Source: JBALVT01 sp045110675
Lineage (GTDB): Bacteria > Pseudomonadota > Gammaproteobacteria > Pseudomonadales > Halieaceae
Direction of reading: 5' to 3'
Assembly: GCA_045110675.1 (NCBI GenBank)
Contig: JBGCGJ010000015.1
Location: forward strand, 1-64,000
Length of the DNA: 64,000 nucleotides
The position numbers and the translations under genes were made by a program. Within the stretch, counting starts at the first letter, position 1; every line of letters begins with the position of its first letter. The notes beneath the pieces are model-generated. The model saw only the letters and a list, made by a program, of their open reading frames with translations, did no database searches and was not told where the DNA came from. Shown in pieces: positions 41,795 through 50,037 of this stretch.

Positions 41795-43717
41795 CTATCT
41801 TCCTACGGGGGGTGATTGCAACTTCGGTGCACTGGCCGTCTGCTTGCGTCTCACTATTTTGGGTCTGGACGTTTTCGGCGCGGAGGCCGCTGCTTTTGCT
41901 GGCCGGCGCGATTTGCTGGCCGCCTTCTTCTTGGCGGCAACCTTTGGAGTTGCTTTGCGTGTCGATTTTACAGAGGCCGATAGTTTTTCCTTGGTTTTTG
42001 CTTTGGCCTTAGGTTTTGCGGCTACCCCTTTTCCAGTGTCTACTTTCGCAGTAGCTTTTGCCTTTTTCTTGAGCTTGGTTTTTCCGATCGAACTGGATTT
42101 TTTCCCGACTTTTTTATCGTCAGAAGCCTTCAGCTTTTTGCTGATCTTGTTTTTCTTAGGCCCCTTGGTTTTTTTACCCGATTTTTTTTGCTTCGATTTA
42201 TCTTTCGCCGCGCCCTCGATGCTCCCTCGCCTGGGCGAATCTATTTTAGCCTTCGCCAGTACTGCCGCTTTTGCCTTTGCGTCCTTGGCGGGCTGCGTCA
42301 ATGCAGTGGTGGCCGCGTACATCTCTTCGTAAGAGGCGACCAGGCAATCGTGGTACAACTCTGGGTCGGGCATGATATCTCTGTCCGCTAAGACCGAGAG
42401 TGTCACGTTGCCAGAATAACTGAATACCAGATGAAAGATTCCAATGCCAGGAGTCAACACGCCTAGACCATAGTAATCAACCATTCGGGCTCCGGCGCAA
42501 TACAGCGGGAAGTCAGGGCCCGCTACGTTGGAGATCACGGTGGAGATGTTAACCGGGATATGCTTTGACAAATTGTTGCGCGACCAGAACCCGGCCACTG
42601 ATTTTGCGATGAATGGAGAAAAGGCACCCGCCAGTTTGAGTACATCGACCATGGGGCTTGCCTCCCCATATTCTTTGGCCTCAAGAGTGGACTCGTGTAC
42701 TGCACTCAGACGGGCCAGCGGGTCTTTGATATCGGTATGCAGTGATGCGAAAACCGACCCCACCTGATTGTTATCGTCCGTCACACCTCGGCGGGTGCGC
42801 ATATTGAGCGGAAGACTGGCTGCAAGAGACCCTTCTGGGTATTCGTTGTTTGCTTCCAGGTATCGCTGTAGGGCACCACCGATAATGGCGAGCGCCACAT
42901 CATTCAATTTAACGCCTGCTGCATTTTTAATATCTTTGAAGCCCTCCAGTGGGAATTCCGCCGCATCGAATACGCGGTGCGGTCCCACCGGATTATTTAG
43001 GGAGGTTTTGGGAGCTGAGATATCGGGCGCTGGAATTTCTTTGCGCGCAATCTGCAGCGCGTATTTTCCCATGTCGCGCGCGCCGCGCACGGTGCCCGTC
43101 AGTACCTGCCCGGTGTTTTTTACGCTGTTAATGGTGGCCTTCGATAATAACTCCCTACGCGAGGGTTCGCTGTCGAAGATGATGGCTTCGCTGGGTGCCG
43201 GTTCAGGTGTATCAGGGTTGGCTGAAAGGTCATGCAGCAAAGCCATAAAACTGGCACCACCAGCGCCGTCGACGAGCGCGTGGTGCATTTTGGTGTAAAC
43301 CGCGAACGAGCCCTTGGGCAGGTTGGGGATGTTGTCCAGACCTTCAATAATATAGGCTTCCCAAAGAGGGCGGGATAAGTCCAGTGGACGAGAATGCAGC
43401 CGAGCGACCTGAATACACAGTTGACGCCAGTCTCCAGGGAAGGGCAGGGCAATATGTCGCAAGTGAAACTCTACATCGAAGTTAGCGTCTTTGATCCAGT
43501 AGGGCCTGTCCAGACCACCCGGGACCTCAACCAAACGGGTTCTAAACAGTGGGTTCTCTCCCAGGCGGCGCTCAAACGTGGAAATGACTTGCTTGAAACG
43601 AACTGTGCCATCAGTCGCTGTGGACGGATCATATATCCCCATGCCACCGACGTGCTGAGGGGTGTTTGTCTGTTCAAGATTGATAAATGCGCTATCGAGT
43701 ATGCCGAGTTGTTTCAT
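41795..43717 (-). CDS. Wax ester synthase/diacylglycerol acyltransferase with lysine-rich tail
   Basis: 640 residues. Residues 1-476 are a WS/DGAT enzyme: LDSAFINLEQTNTPQHVGGM at the N-terminus, the catalytic MHHALVDGAGG (HHxxxDG), then PLNMRTRRGV and NVAGPDFPLYC. It makes wax esters or triacylglycerol for storage. Residues 477-640 are an extra tail made of Lys, Ala, Ser and Pro (for example KKAASKSRRPAKAAA) that resembles histone H1/AlgP-type basic tails. The domain part alone is the usual length, so the tail is an addition. Confidence 0.9.
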   Translation of the reverse strand: MKQLGILDSAFINLEQTNTPQHVGGMGIYDPSTATDGTVRFKQVISTFERRLGENPLFRTRLVEVPGGLDRPYWIKDANFDVEFHLRHIALPFPGDWRQLCIQVARLHSRPLDLSRPLWEAYIIEGLDNIPNLPKGSFAVYTKMHHALVDGAGGASFMALLHDLSANPDTPEPAPSEAIIFDSEPSRRELLSKATINSVKNTGQVLTGTVRGARDMGKYALQIARKEIPAPDISAPKTSLNNPVGPHRVFDAAEFPLEGFKDIKNAAGVKLNDVALAIIGGALQRYLEANNEYPEGSLAASLPLNMRTRRGVTDDNNQVGSVFASLHTDIKDPLARLSAVHESTLEAKEYGEASPMVDVLKLAGAFSPFIAKSVAGFWSRNNLSKHIPVNISTVISNVAGPDFPLYCAGARMVDYYGLGVLTPGIGIFHLVFSYSGNVTLSVLADRDIMPDPELYHDCLVASYEEMYAATTALTQPAKDAKAKAAVLAKAKIDSPRRGSIEGAAKDKSKQKKSGKKTKGPKKNKISKKLKASDDKKVGKKSSSIGKTKLKKKAKATAKVDTGKGVAAKPKAKAKTKEKLSASVKSTRKATPKVAAKKKAASKSRRPAKAAASAPKTSRPKIVRRKQTASAPKLQSPPVGR

Positions 43718-44028
43718 AGTGTTCGAGTACCCTGGGGTATTGTTTACCTGTTTAAGAATAGTTCATCTTGGTGGGGTCTGCCGCTATTGGAAATCGCCAT
43801 GTAGCAGGCTCGATGTGGTGTGCGAAATTTCCCCAAGATATGCATTTTGAGCAGAGCCGAAAATAGGCGTGCTTTATATCACCGATATCAAAGCGACACT
43901 ATAAGACTGGTCAAAATTTAGACAATGATTCGAATAGTTGCACCGTTATAAGGATGGATCGTCGTGAAGTTTGAGCGGTACACAACCATTCTCGCTGTAA
44001 CGTTCCATGCGCCATCGGTTCCAAATCG
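43718..44028. other. 311-bp gap, no gene recognised
   Basis: This gap lies upstream of the WS/DGAT gene and downstream of the methyltransferase gene, both on the minus strand. I see no convincing ORF, repeat or terminator. It presumably contains the WS/DGAT promoter. Confidence 0.5.
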
Positions 44029-44652
44029 CTACGCATTTTCGATGACTAACAAGGCGCCTCGCGCCGTGACCGGAGTATCCACTTCCCATTCAATCAGCTC
44101 AGCGTAGTGTTTTTGCATGCATCGCTGGGCAGCGGTAAAAAAGGAGGAGCGCTCGGGATCCGCAATGATAATGTGCTTCACCCCGGCCTCTACCGCACGA
44201 TCTATCATCTTACATACGGGGTTGACCAGTTCATCCCAAAAACAGATGTCTGCGGCGATGAGCATGTCGAACTCAGATAACTGCCGTATGCTCAGGCTTT
44301 CGAAACGGGATTTCAGTGGCAGCGTATCTACCCCGTTGATCTCCGCGACACTATTTAAATAGGGAAAAACGTCTGGGTCGGCATCCACACTGGTGACTTC
44401 CGCATTCATGCGTTTTGCACACCAGACACCGCCGAAACCCCATCCACAGCCTACATCGATGACAGTTTTGGCGTGCTCAGGTGGGTTCGCATTCAGATAG
44501 TCCACCAACAAAAAGCTGGACTTCCATAACTTGTTGCCGTGAATACCGGGCTCAATGCCCTCTGATCTCAAGTCGCGAATAGCTCTATGCTTTGCGGTAG
44601 GCATAATAGCCCCGTGAAAATGGATTGCGGTTTCAGTATTTGTTGTGTTCAC
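44029..44652 (-). CDS. Class I SAM-dependent methyltransferase, protein-methyltransferase type
   Basis: About 207 residues from a GTG start (an ATG 16 codons later is possible). Motif I is TVIDVGCGWGFGGVWCAKRM, then VTSVDADPDVFPYLN and MLIAADICFWDELVNPV. The last segment resembles ETFB-KMT/PrmA-like and METTL-type protein methyltransferases. The substrate is unknown. It is divergent from the TetR gene. Confidence 0.78.
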   Translation of the reverse strand: MNTTNTETAIHFHGAIMPTAKHRAIRDLRSEGIEPGIHGNKLWKSSFLLVDYLNANPPEHAKTVIDVGCGWGFGGVWCAKRMNAEVTSVDADPDVFPYLNSVAEINGVDTLPLKSRFESLSIRQLSEFDMLIAADICFWDELVNPVCKMIDRAVEAGVKHIIIADPERSSFFTAAQRCMQKHYAELIEWEVDTPVTARGALLVIENA

Positions 44653-44819
44653 GATGGGTTCTTATTGCTACGGACTAATAGGATTGAGTGAGAGTAATTA
44701 GACTAATTTAACTAGATTTTCTGCTGCCGAAAAAACCAATTTAAAACGGCCCCTGTCGAGGAAAAACGCATACATCAAATCGAATTGGTAAAATGCCCGG
44801 TCACGAGATTGCCGTAAAA

Positions 44820-44891
44820 TTTCTGGTATAGTTGGACCAAACGTGAAGAGCAATGTAACGAACAAGCATGTTACCAGAAACTAGCGTTTGG
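44820..44891. promoter_or_regulatory. Nested inverted repeats upstream of the TetR gene
   Basis: TTTCTGGTA (44820-44828) pairs perfectly with TACCAGAAA (44872-44880). CCAAACG (44837-44843) pairs with CGTTTGG (44885-44891), and GTAAC (44855-44859) with GTTAC (44870-44874); these last two share a centre near 44864. They are candidate regulator sites for the divergent TetR and methyltransferase genes. Confidence 0.45.
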
Positions 44892-44931
44892 CATACTTAT
44901 TAGAATAATGATCAGGGGCCGAATATCAGAT

Positions 44932-45591
44932 ATGACTTCTGTTAGTCGCAAAGTTGAGGTTCTGGAAAAGAACAGGCCTCGACAGGAAAGAGCAAAGCGA
45001 ACCTACGAGGCCATTTTGGTTTCCGCTGCACAGCTACTTATCGAGGTGGGGGTGGAGAGGATTTCCACCAACCTTATTGCTGAGCGCGCAGGCATTACTG
45101 TACCGGCGTTATACCGATATTTTCCCAATAAATACGCGGTGTTACATGCCCTGGGCGCCGCGATGATGGACAAACAGAACGAAGTGGGCCTGCTTTGGTT
45201 CGAGCGCCTTGAGACGCTTAGCCAGCCTGAACTATTGCTGGAGAATATCGAAGAACTTCTCAAACTCACCTACAAGGTCACCTGCAAGCAACTTGCTGGT
45301 CTGGAGATCATTCAATCACTGCGAGCTGTGGGCCCCTTGCAGGAGTTGCGTTTGCAGTCGAACAGGCTGGTGGCGGACCAGTTTGCGGCGCTTATCGCCG
45401 AAGTTTTGGGATGGCCTCTCACTCCGGTGTTAACCATGCAATCGAGGTTGAGTGTTGATATGGGCTACGCGGTTGTTGAACTTGCGATGGAAGACAGCAC
45501 CCTGTCCAGCGATGAAGTTTTGTCTCAGGGTGCTCTTATGATTCAGGCCTATTGGCGGGACGTGTTGCAGAACCAGCCTTCTCTAGATTAG
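44932..45591 (+). CDS. TetR-family transcriptional regulator
   Basis: 219 residues. N-terminal HTH: RTYEAILVSAAQLLIEVGVE then ISTNLIAERAGITVPALYRY and FPNKYAVLHAL. The C-terminal ligand domain is not assignable. The ATG at 44932 (AGGGG upstream) is preferred; an upstream ATG at 44908 would add eight residues. Its stop overlaps the stop of the convergent cold-shock-domain gene. Its target could be its own promoter and the divergent methyltransferase. Confidence 0.85.
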   Translation: MTSVSRKVEVLEKNRPRQERAKRTYEAILVSAAQLLIEVGVERISTNLIAERAGITVPALYRYFPNKYAVLHALGAAMMDKQNEVGLLWFERLETLSQPELLLENIEELLKLTYKVTCKQLAGLEIIQSLRAVGPLQELRLQSNRLVADQFAALIAEVLGWPLTPVLTMQSRLSVDMGYAVVELAMEDSTLSSDEVLSQGALMIQAYWRDVLQNQPSLD

Positions 45592-46061
45592 TCCACGGCT
45601 TCCACTTCTTCCGCCTGCAGCCCTTTATCGCTGTCGGCAACCACAAAAGATACTCTCTGGCCGTCGCGCAAGCTGCGTCTTCCCTCGCCGAGTATGGAGC
45701 GGAAATGCACAAAAATTTCTTCACCGTTTTCCCTGCTGATAAAACCAAATCCCTTGGATACGTTAAACCATTTTACTTCCCCTTCCTCTCGCTTGCCGCC
45801 CTTTGACTTTGGCTTACTGGCTTTTTGGGGTTTGGCTTTGGGGTTTTTCGCCTTGGGTTTTGGGGCTTTTTCCTGGGGAGTAGCGCTGGCGGCTACGCTG
45901 GCGGGCGCTTTGATAGATCCCAGAAGTGAGGTGGCGATAGTGGCTGCGGCGAAGGCGCCAAATACAGTTAAAAAAGCGCCGTGGGAACCTACAGTAGTGA
46001 CGATGGCCGAAGCAATGGCCGCGACAAATAAGCTGACAACCAGCTTGCCAAAAAGACTCAT
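45588..46061 (-). CDS. Membrane-anchored cold-shock-domain protein
   Basis: 157 residues in three parts. Residues 5-50 form two hydrophobic helices (LVVSLFVAAIASAIVTT, then LTVFGAFAAATIATSLLG). Residues 55-90 are a Lys/Pro/Ala-rich linker. Residues 91-157 are a cold-shock domain with RNP1 KGFGFI and RNP2-like IFVHF (GEVKWFNVSKGFGFISRENG). The nucleic-acid-binding domain should face the cytoplasm from the inner membrane. Normal Csp proteins are soluble and about 70 residues long. The function is unknown. Confidence 0.85.
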   Translation of the reverse strand: MSLFGKLVVSLFVAAIASAIVTTVGSHGAFLTVFGAFAAATIATSLLGSIKAPASVAASATPQEKAPKPKAKNPKAKPQKASKPKSKGGKREEGEVKWFNVSKGFGFISRENGEEIFVHFRSILGEGRRSLRDGQRVSFVVADSDKGLQAEEVEAVD

Positions 46062-46261
46062 AATTTTCCTCTCATTATTAGGGGGCGAGATACAGCGCGG
46101 GATTCTACCACTAATACGTGGAGTTTGAAGACTCTGAGAAAATTTATAGAGGTAACTTACAGTGGAACGCTTGACAGACCATAACAGGCGTCTTGAGCAG
46201 GCTCAATTTAGCTGATTTAGGTTTGGGAAACGGAGTTACCTGGCGTCCCAGGGGTTAAAAC

Positions 46262-46474
46262 TCAGACTTTCGAAACTTCCTCGGCCTGCAAACCCTTTGG
46301 GCCCTCCACCAGAGCGAATTCGACTGCCTGACCCTCATCGAGGGTTTTGTAACCGTCGCCCTGTATCGAACGAAAATGTACGAATACATCCTCCTCGGAT
46401 TCACCAACAGTGATGAAGCCGAAGCCTTTTGCATTGTTAAACCACTTCACCGTGCCGTTTACACGTTCACTCAT
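46262..46474 (-). CDS. Cold-shock protein, CspA family
   Basis: 70 residues, the normal Csp length. GTVKWFNNAKGFGFI carries RNP1 and VFVHFRSIQ carries RNP2. It binds single-stranded RNA or DNA and melts structures. GAGGAAAG precedes the ATG. It lies upstream of the membrane-anchored relative at 45588 on the same strand, 200 bp apart. Confidence 0.93.
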   Translation of the reverse strand: MSERVNGTVKWFNNAKGFGFITVGESEEDVFVHFRSIQGDGYKTLDEGQAVEFALVEGPKGLQAEEVSKV

Positions 46475-46511
46475 ACTACTTTCCTCGGATTTTGGTTTTG
46501 CTTTTATTATG

Positions 46512-46539
46512 CACTGCCGGCCCTAAAGGATCGGCAGTG
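46512..46539 (-). terminator. Hairpin after valS
   Basis: CACTGCCG and CGGCAGTG form an 8-bp stem with a short inner CC/GG extension between valS and csp. No T run follows on either strand, so it may be a 3'-protecting hairpin rather than an intrinsic terminator. Confidence 0.4.
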
Positions 46540-46571
46540 ACCAGAATCTTGTTATCCGAGTCTTTGCGCGG

Positions 46572-49340
46572 TTACAGCGCTCTAATGCGCTGTTCCTGCT
46601 CTTGTAATTTCAGCATGGCCTGTTCAAGGGCCTGCAATTTTTCCTGCTCCTTTGCTACGACTTCAGCTGGCGCCTTTGATACAAACGATTCGTTGCTCAG
46701 CTTGCCGCGTAGCCGGGATATCTCTTTATCCTTTTTATCAATATCCTTTGTAAGCCGTGCTAACTCTGCTTCTTTATCAATTAGTCCAGCCATCGGAACT
46801 AATATTTCAAGATTGCCTACCAGCGCCGCAGAGCTCACGGGTACCTCGTCAGCGCTTTCCAGCCACTGAATGATCTCCAGTTTGGCCAGCTTTTTCAAAA
46901 ACTGTAGGTTTTCGTCTAGCCTGCCGCGATCCTGTTCATCGCCGTTTTTAAACAGTACTGTAATCTCGGCACCTTGAGATATGTTCAGCTCTTTACGAAT
47001 AGAGCGAATACCAACAATCACACCTTTCAGCCATTCTATATCCGCATTTGCAGCGGTGTCTATCGCTTTGTCATCGCTGATGGGGTATGGCTGCAGCATC
47101 ACCGTGTCGCCAGATTTTCCCGCTAAAGGTGCGACGGTCTGCCAAATTTCTTCTGTGATGAAAGGCATAAAGGGGTGTAAAAGGCGCATGCAGGTTTCCA
47201 ATACCCTGATTAGTGTTCTTCTGGTTCCACGCTGTGCGTTTAAGCTGGCGTTCTCATCCCATAGAACCGGCTTGGACAATTCCAGATACCAGGCGCAGTA
47301 CTCGTTCCAGATGAACTCGTATAGGGACTGGGCAGCGTGATCGAAGCGGTAATTGGCGATCGCGCGTGCAACCTCGGCTTCGGTTTCCTGCAGTTTGCTG
47401 ATAATCCATCGATCGGCCAGGCTGAGTTCCACTTCCGCATCGAGCTGCGCACCGCAATCATGGCCTTCACAATTCATCAGTACATAGTGAGTGGCATTCC
47501 AGATCTTATTGCAAAAGTTCTTGTAGCCCTCAATTCTGCCAATATCAAATATGATATCTCGGCCCGTAGATGCAAGAGAGTAATAGGTGAAACGCAAAGC
47601 ATCTGTTCCGTAGGCGTCGATCCCTTCCGGAAACTGTTTCAGTGTAGCCTTCTCGACTTTCTTCGCTTGTTTGGGCTGCATCATTCCCGAAGTGCGCTTT
47701 GCGACGAGATCGGGTAGATCAATGCCGTCGATAAGATCGATAGGGTCGATGACATTCCCCTTCGATTTCGACATTTTTTGCCCTTCGGCATCGCGTACCA
47801 GGCCGTGCACATAAACCGTGTGGAAGGGCACCTCCTTGCGAAAGTGCAAGGTCATCATGATCATTCTCGCCACCCAGAAGAAGATGATGTCGAAGCCTGT
47901 CACTAGAACGGTACTGGGGTGAAATATTTTTAAGTCGTCGGTTTCTTCCGGCCAGCCAAGGGTAGAAAACGTCCACAGCGCTGAGGAGAACCAGGTGTCG
48001 AGCACATCGTCGTCCTGCCGCAGGGTTACACTGTCGTCCAGGGAGTGCTCAGCCCTGATGGCGGCTTCGCTCTCACCGACATAGACCTCGCCTTTGTCAT
48101 CGTACCAGGCCGGAATTCGATGCCCCCACCACAGTTGGCGGCTGATACACCAGTCCTGAATGTCGCGCATCCAGGCGAAGTAGGTGTTTTCCCATTGTTT
48201 TGGGACGAACTCGATATCGCCGTTCTCGACGGCAGAGATCGCTGGTCCCGCCAACTTCTTGGCGTCCACATACCATTGATCGGTGAGGTACGGCTCTATA
48301 ACGACCCCGGAACGGTCTCCACGCGGTACTTTCAGCGTGTGATCCTCCACCTTTTCCAGTAGTCCAAGCGCGTCGAGATCCGCCACAATACGCGATCGGG
48401 CCTCAACTCGGTCAATGCCTTGATACGCCTCGGGCGCATTGCCACCCATTGCGGCATTATCGTCAAAGATATTAATCAGCGGCAGGTCGTGACGTTTGCC
48501 CACGTCATAATCATTGAAGTCGTGCGCCGGAGTGATCTTCAGGCAACCGGTGCCAAATTCCATGTCGACGTAGTCGTCGGCAATCACCGGAATTTTCCTG
48601 TCGCAAAGAGGAAGATCCACTGTTTGACCGATCAGGTGATTGTAACGCTCATCCTCAGGGTGGACTGCAACCGCCGCGTCTCCCAACATGGTTTCCGGGC
48701 GGGTGGTGGCAACAATGAGGTGACCTTCACCATTAGATAAGGGGTAGCGCAAATTCCACAGGTGCCCCTGTTCCTCTTCGGAAACCACCTCCAGATCAGA
48801 AATGGCGGTGTGCAGAGCAGGGTCCCAGTTCACCAGCCGCTGGCCGCGATAAATCAGGCCCTCTCGGTGCAGTTGAATAAAAACTTCCTGCACTGCCGTG
48901 GACAAACCTGGGTCCATGGTAAAGCGTTCTCGCGACCAATCCATGGAAGAACCCAATCGTCTCAGTTGCTGGGTAATAGTGCCGCCGGATTCCTCTTTCC
49001 ATTCCCATACTTTTTCAATGAACTTTTCGCGGCCCAGATCATGGCGCTCAATGCCCTGAGCTTCCAACTGCCGCTCCACGACCATCTGCGTCGCGATGCC
49101 CGCGTGATCGGTTCCCACTTGCCACAACGTATTAAAACCCGCCATGCGATGGTAGCGAATCAGGGCATCCATAATAGCTTCCTGAAAGCCGTGCCCCATA
49201 TGCAAACTACCTGTCACATTGGGAGGAGGGATCATAATGCTATAGGCTTTTTCACCGCCTTGAGGCGCAAAGTAACCTTTAGCCTCCCATTCCGCGTACC
49301 AATGAGCTTCAATGTTTGCAGGTTGAAAAGTCTTGTCCAT
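46572..49340 (-). CDS. valS: Valyl-tRNA synthetase
   Basis: 922 residues from the ATG at 49338-49340. The class I signature HIGH region is PPNVTGSLHMGHGFQEA and the KMSKS loop is GQKMSKSKGN. The editing domain, the anticodon-binding region and a C-terminal coiled-coil arm (ELARLTKDIDKKDKEISRLR) are in the expected places. It charges tRNA-Val. It follows holC and pepA on the same strand with a 274-bp gap that carries a large hairpin. Confidence 0.97.
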   Translation of the reverse strand: MDKTFQPANIEAHWYAEWEAKGYFAPQGGEKAYSIMIPPPNVTGSLHMGHGFQEAIMDALIRYHRMAGFNTLWQVGTDHAGIATQMVVERQLEAQGIERHDLGREKFIEKVWEWKEESGGTITQQLRRLGSSMDWSRERFTMDPGLSTAVQEVFIQLHREGLIYRGQRLVNWDPALHTAISDLEVVSEEEQGHLWNLRYPLSNGEGHLIVATTRPETMLGDAAVAVHPEDERYNHLIGQTVDLPLCDRKIPVIADDYVDMEFGTGCLKITPAHDFNDYDVGKRHDLPLINIFDDNAAMGGNAPEAYQGIDRVEARSRIVADLDALGLLEKVEDHTLKVPRGDRSGVVIEPYLTDQWYVDAKKLAGPAISAVENGDIEFVPKQWENTYFAWMRDIQDWCISRQLWWGHRIPAWYDDKGEVYVGESEAAIRAEHSLDDSVTLRQDDDVLDTWFSSALWTFSTLGWPEETDDLKIFHPSTVLVTGFDIIFFWVARMIMMTLHFRKEVPFHTVYVHGLVRDAEGQKMSKSKGNVIDPIDLIDGIDLPDLVAKRTSGMMQPKQAKKVEKATLKQFPEGIDAYGTDALRFTYYSLASTGRDIIFDIGRIEGYKNFCNKIWNATHYVLMNCEGHDCGAQLDAEVELSLADRWIISKLQETEAEVARAIANYRFDHAAQSLYEFIWNEYCAWYLELSKPVLWDENASLNAQRGTRRTLIRVLETCMRLLHPFMPFITEEIWQTVAPLAGKSGDTVMLQPYPISDDKAIDTAANADIEWLKGVIVGIRSIRKELNISQGAEITVLFKNGDEQDRGRLDENLQFLKKLAKLEIIQWLESADEVPVSSAALVGNLEILVPMAGLIDKEAELARLTKDIDKKDKEISRLRGKLSNESFVSKAPAEVVAKEQEKLQALEQAMLKLQEQEQRIRAL

Positions 49341-49445
49341 CAGTCTCAAGTTTCCGGGTGGTTCAAAGTGTGTTTACAAGGCGCGAGATTATACGCGAAT
49401 TAAAGAAGGCTGTACCGCTGCGGACGAGCCCGTGCCACAGTTCCA

Positions 49446-49519
49446 GCAATCAGTAGTGCATTCACCCTCAAGAGGGCGTGCACCTTCAACCGATTGAGGG
49501 TGAATGCACTGCTGATTGC
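49446..49519. repeat. Near-perfect 26-bp inverted repeat (large hairpin)
   Basis: The arms 49446-49471 and 49494-49519 pair at 25 of 26 positions across a 22-bp loop. The right arm contains TTGAGGGTGAATGCACT. The loop begins so that CCCTC-AA-GAGGG can form a smaller stem. It lies between holC and valS. No T run follows, so it is not a standard terminator. It may be a mobile palindromic element or a leader structure of valS. Confidence 0.75.
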
Positions 49520-49614
49520 GGCCAGATCGTAAAAACGTACCTCGTTGGAATACTAAAAAAATAGCCGTAGTAATCTTCAATGCCGTAGAGAAAACAGCTT
49601 CCAACAGGACCTAT

Positions 49615-50034
49615 CTATAGATCATGCTTTTCCAACTCGTACCCACGTTCCTTGTAGTACTTCCAGGATTCCCGCAAAGCCGCCAAACTCTCAGGATCCT
49701 GAGTTACCACCTCAGCAACACGCCGAAAACGCCCAAAGAAAGGTGGAATACTCAACTGTAAATTAATCAGCAAGTCATCGTGATTTTGAGGCTCCTGCCC
49801 CCAGCCAATAGCGATTTTGTCACTGTGCTCTTCGCCGTTTACACCGTGAGGTAAAAAACTCGCCGGACGGAAACTCCACAGCAGCTCATCAAGCTGCCGA
49901 GCTTGGGGCTCGTCCGCCGCATTGATGTAAATTCGAAGGCCCTGTTGAAAGGCTTTATCAGCGAGCCGGGCGGCGACTAACAATCGCTGTCCGGCATCGC
50001 TGTTCTGAATCACATAGAACCCGACGCGCGTCAT
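49615..50034 (-). CDS. holC: DNA polymerase III subunit chi
   Basis: 139 residues. RVGFYVIQNSDAGQRLLVAA, then AADEPQARQLDELLWSFRPA and SFLPHGVNGEE match HolC. The chi subunit links the clamp loader to single-strand binding protein. It starts 3 bp after the pepA stop, the usual gammaproteobacterial pepA-holC-valS order. Confidence 0.92.
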   Translation of the reverse strand: MTRVGFYVIQNSDAGQRLLVAARLADKAFQQGLRIYINAADEPQARQLDELLWSFRPASFLPHGVNGEEHSDKIAIGWGQEPQNHDDLLINLQLSIPPFFGRFRRVAEVVTQDPESLAALRESWKYYKERGYELEKHDL

Positions 50035-50037
50035 TGA

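Noticed and set aside
41844..42332. 162-residue hydrophobic plus-strand ORF
   Set aside because: It is the antisense of the lysine-rich tail (AAG/AAA read as Leu/Phe), so membrane-like composition is an artefact.
49446..49519. Reading the large hairpin as an integron attC site
   Set aside because: I see no GTTRRRY-type core sites, no integrase and no cassette-like genes; housekeeping genes flank it.
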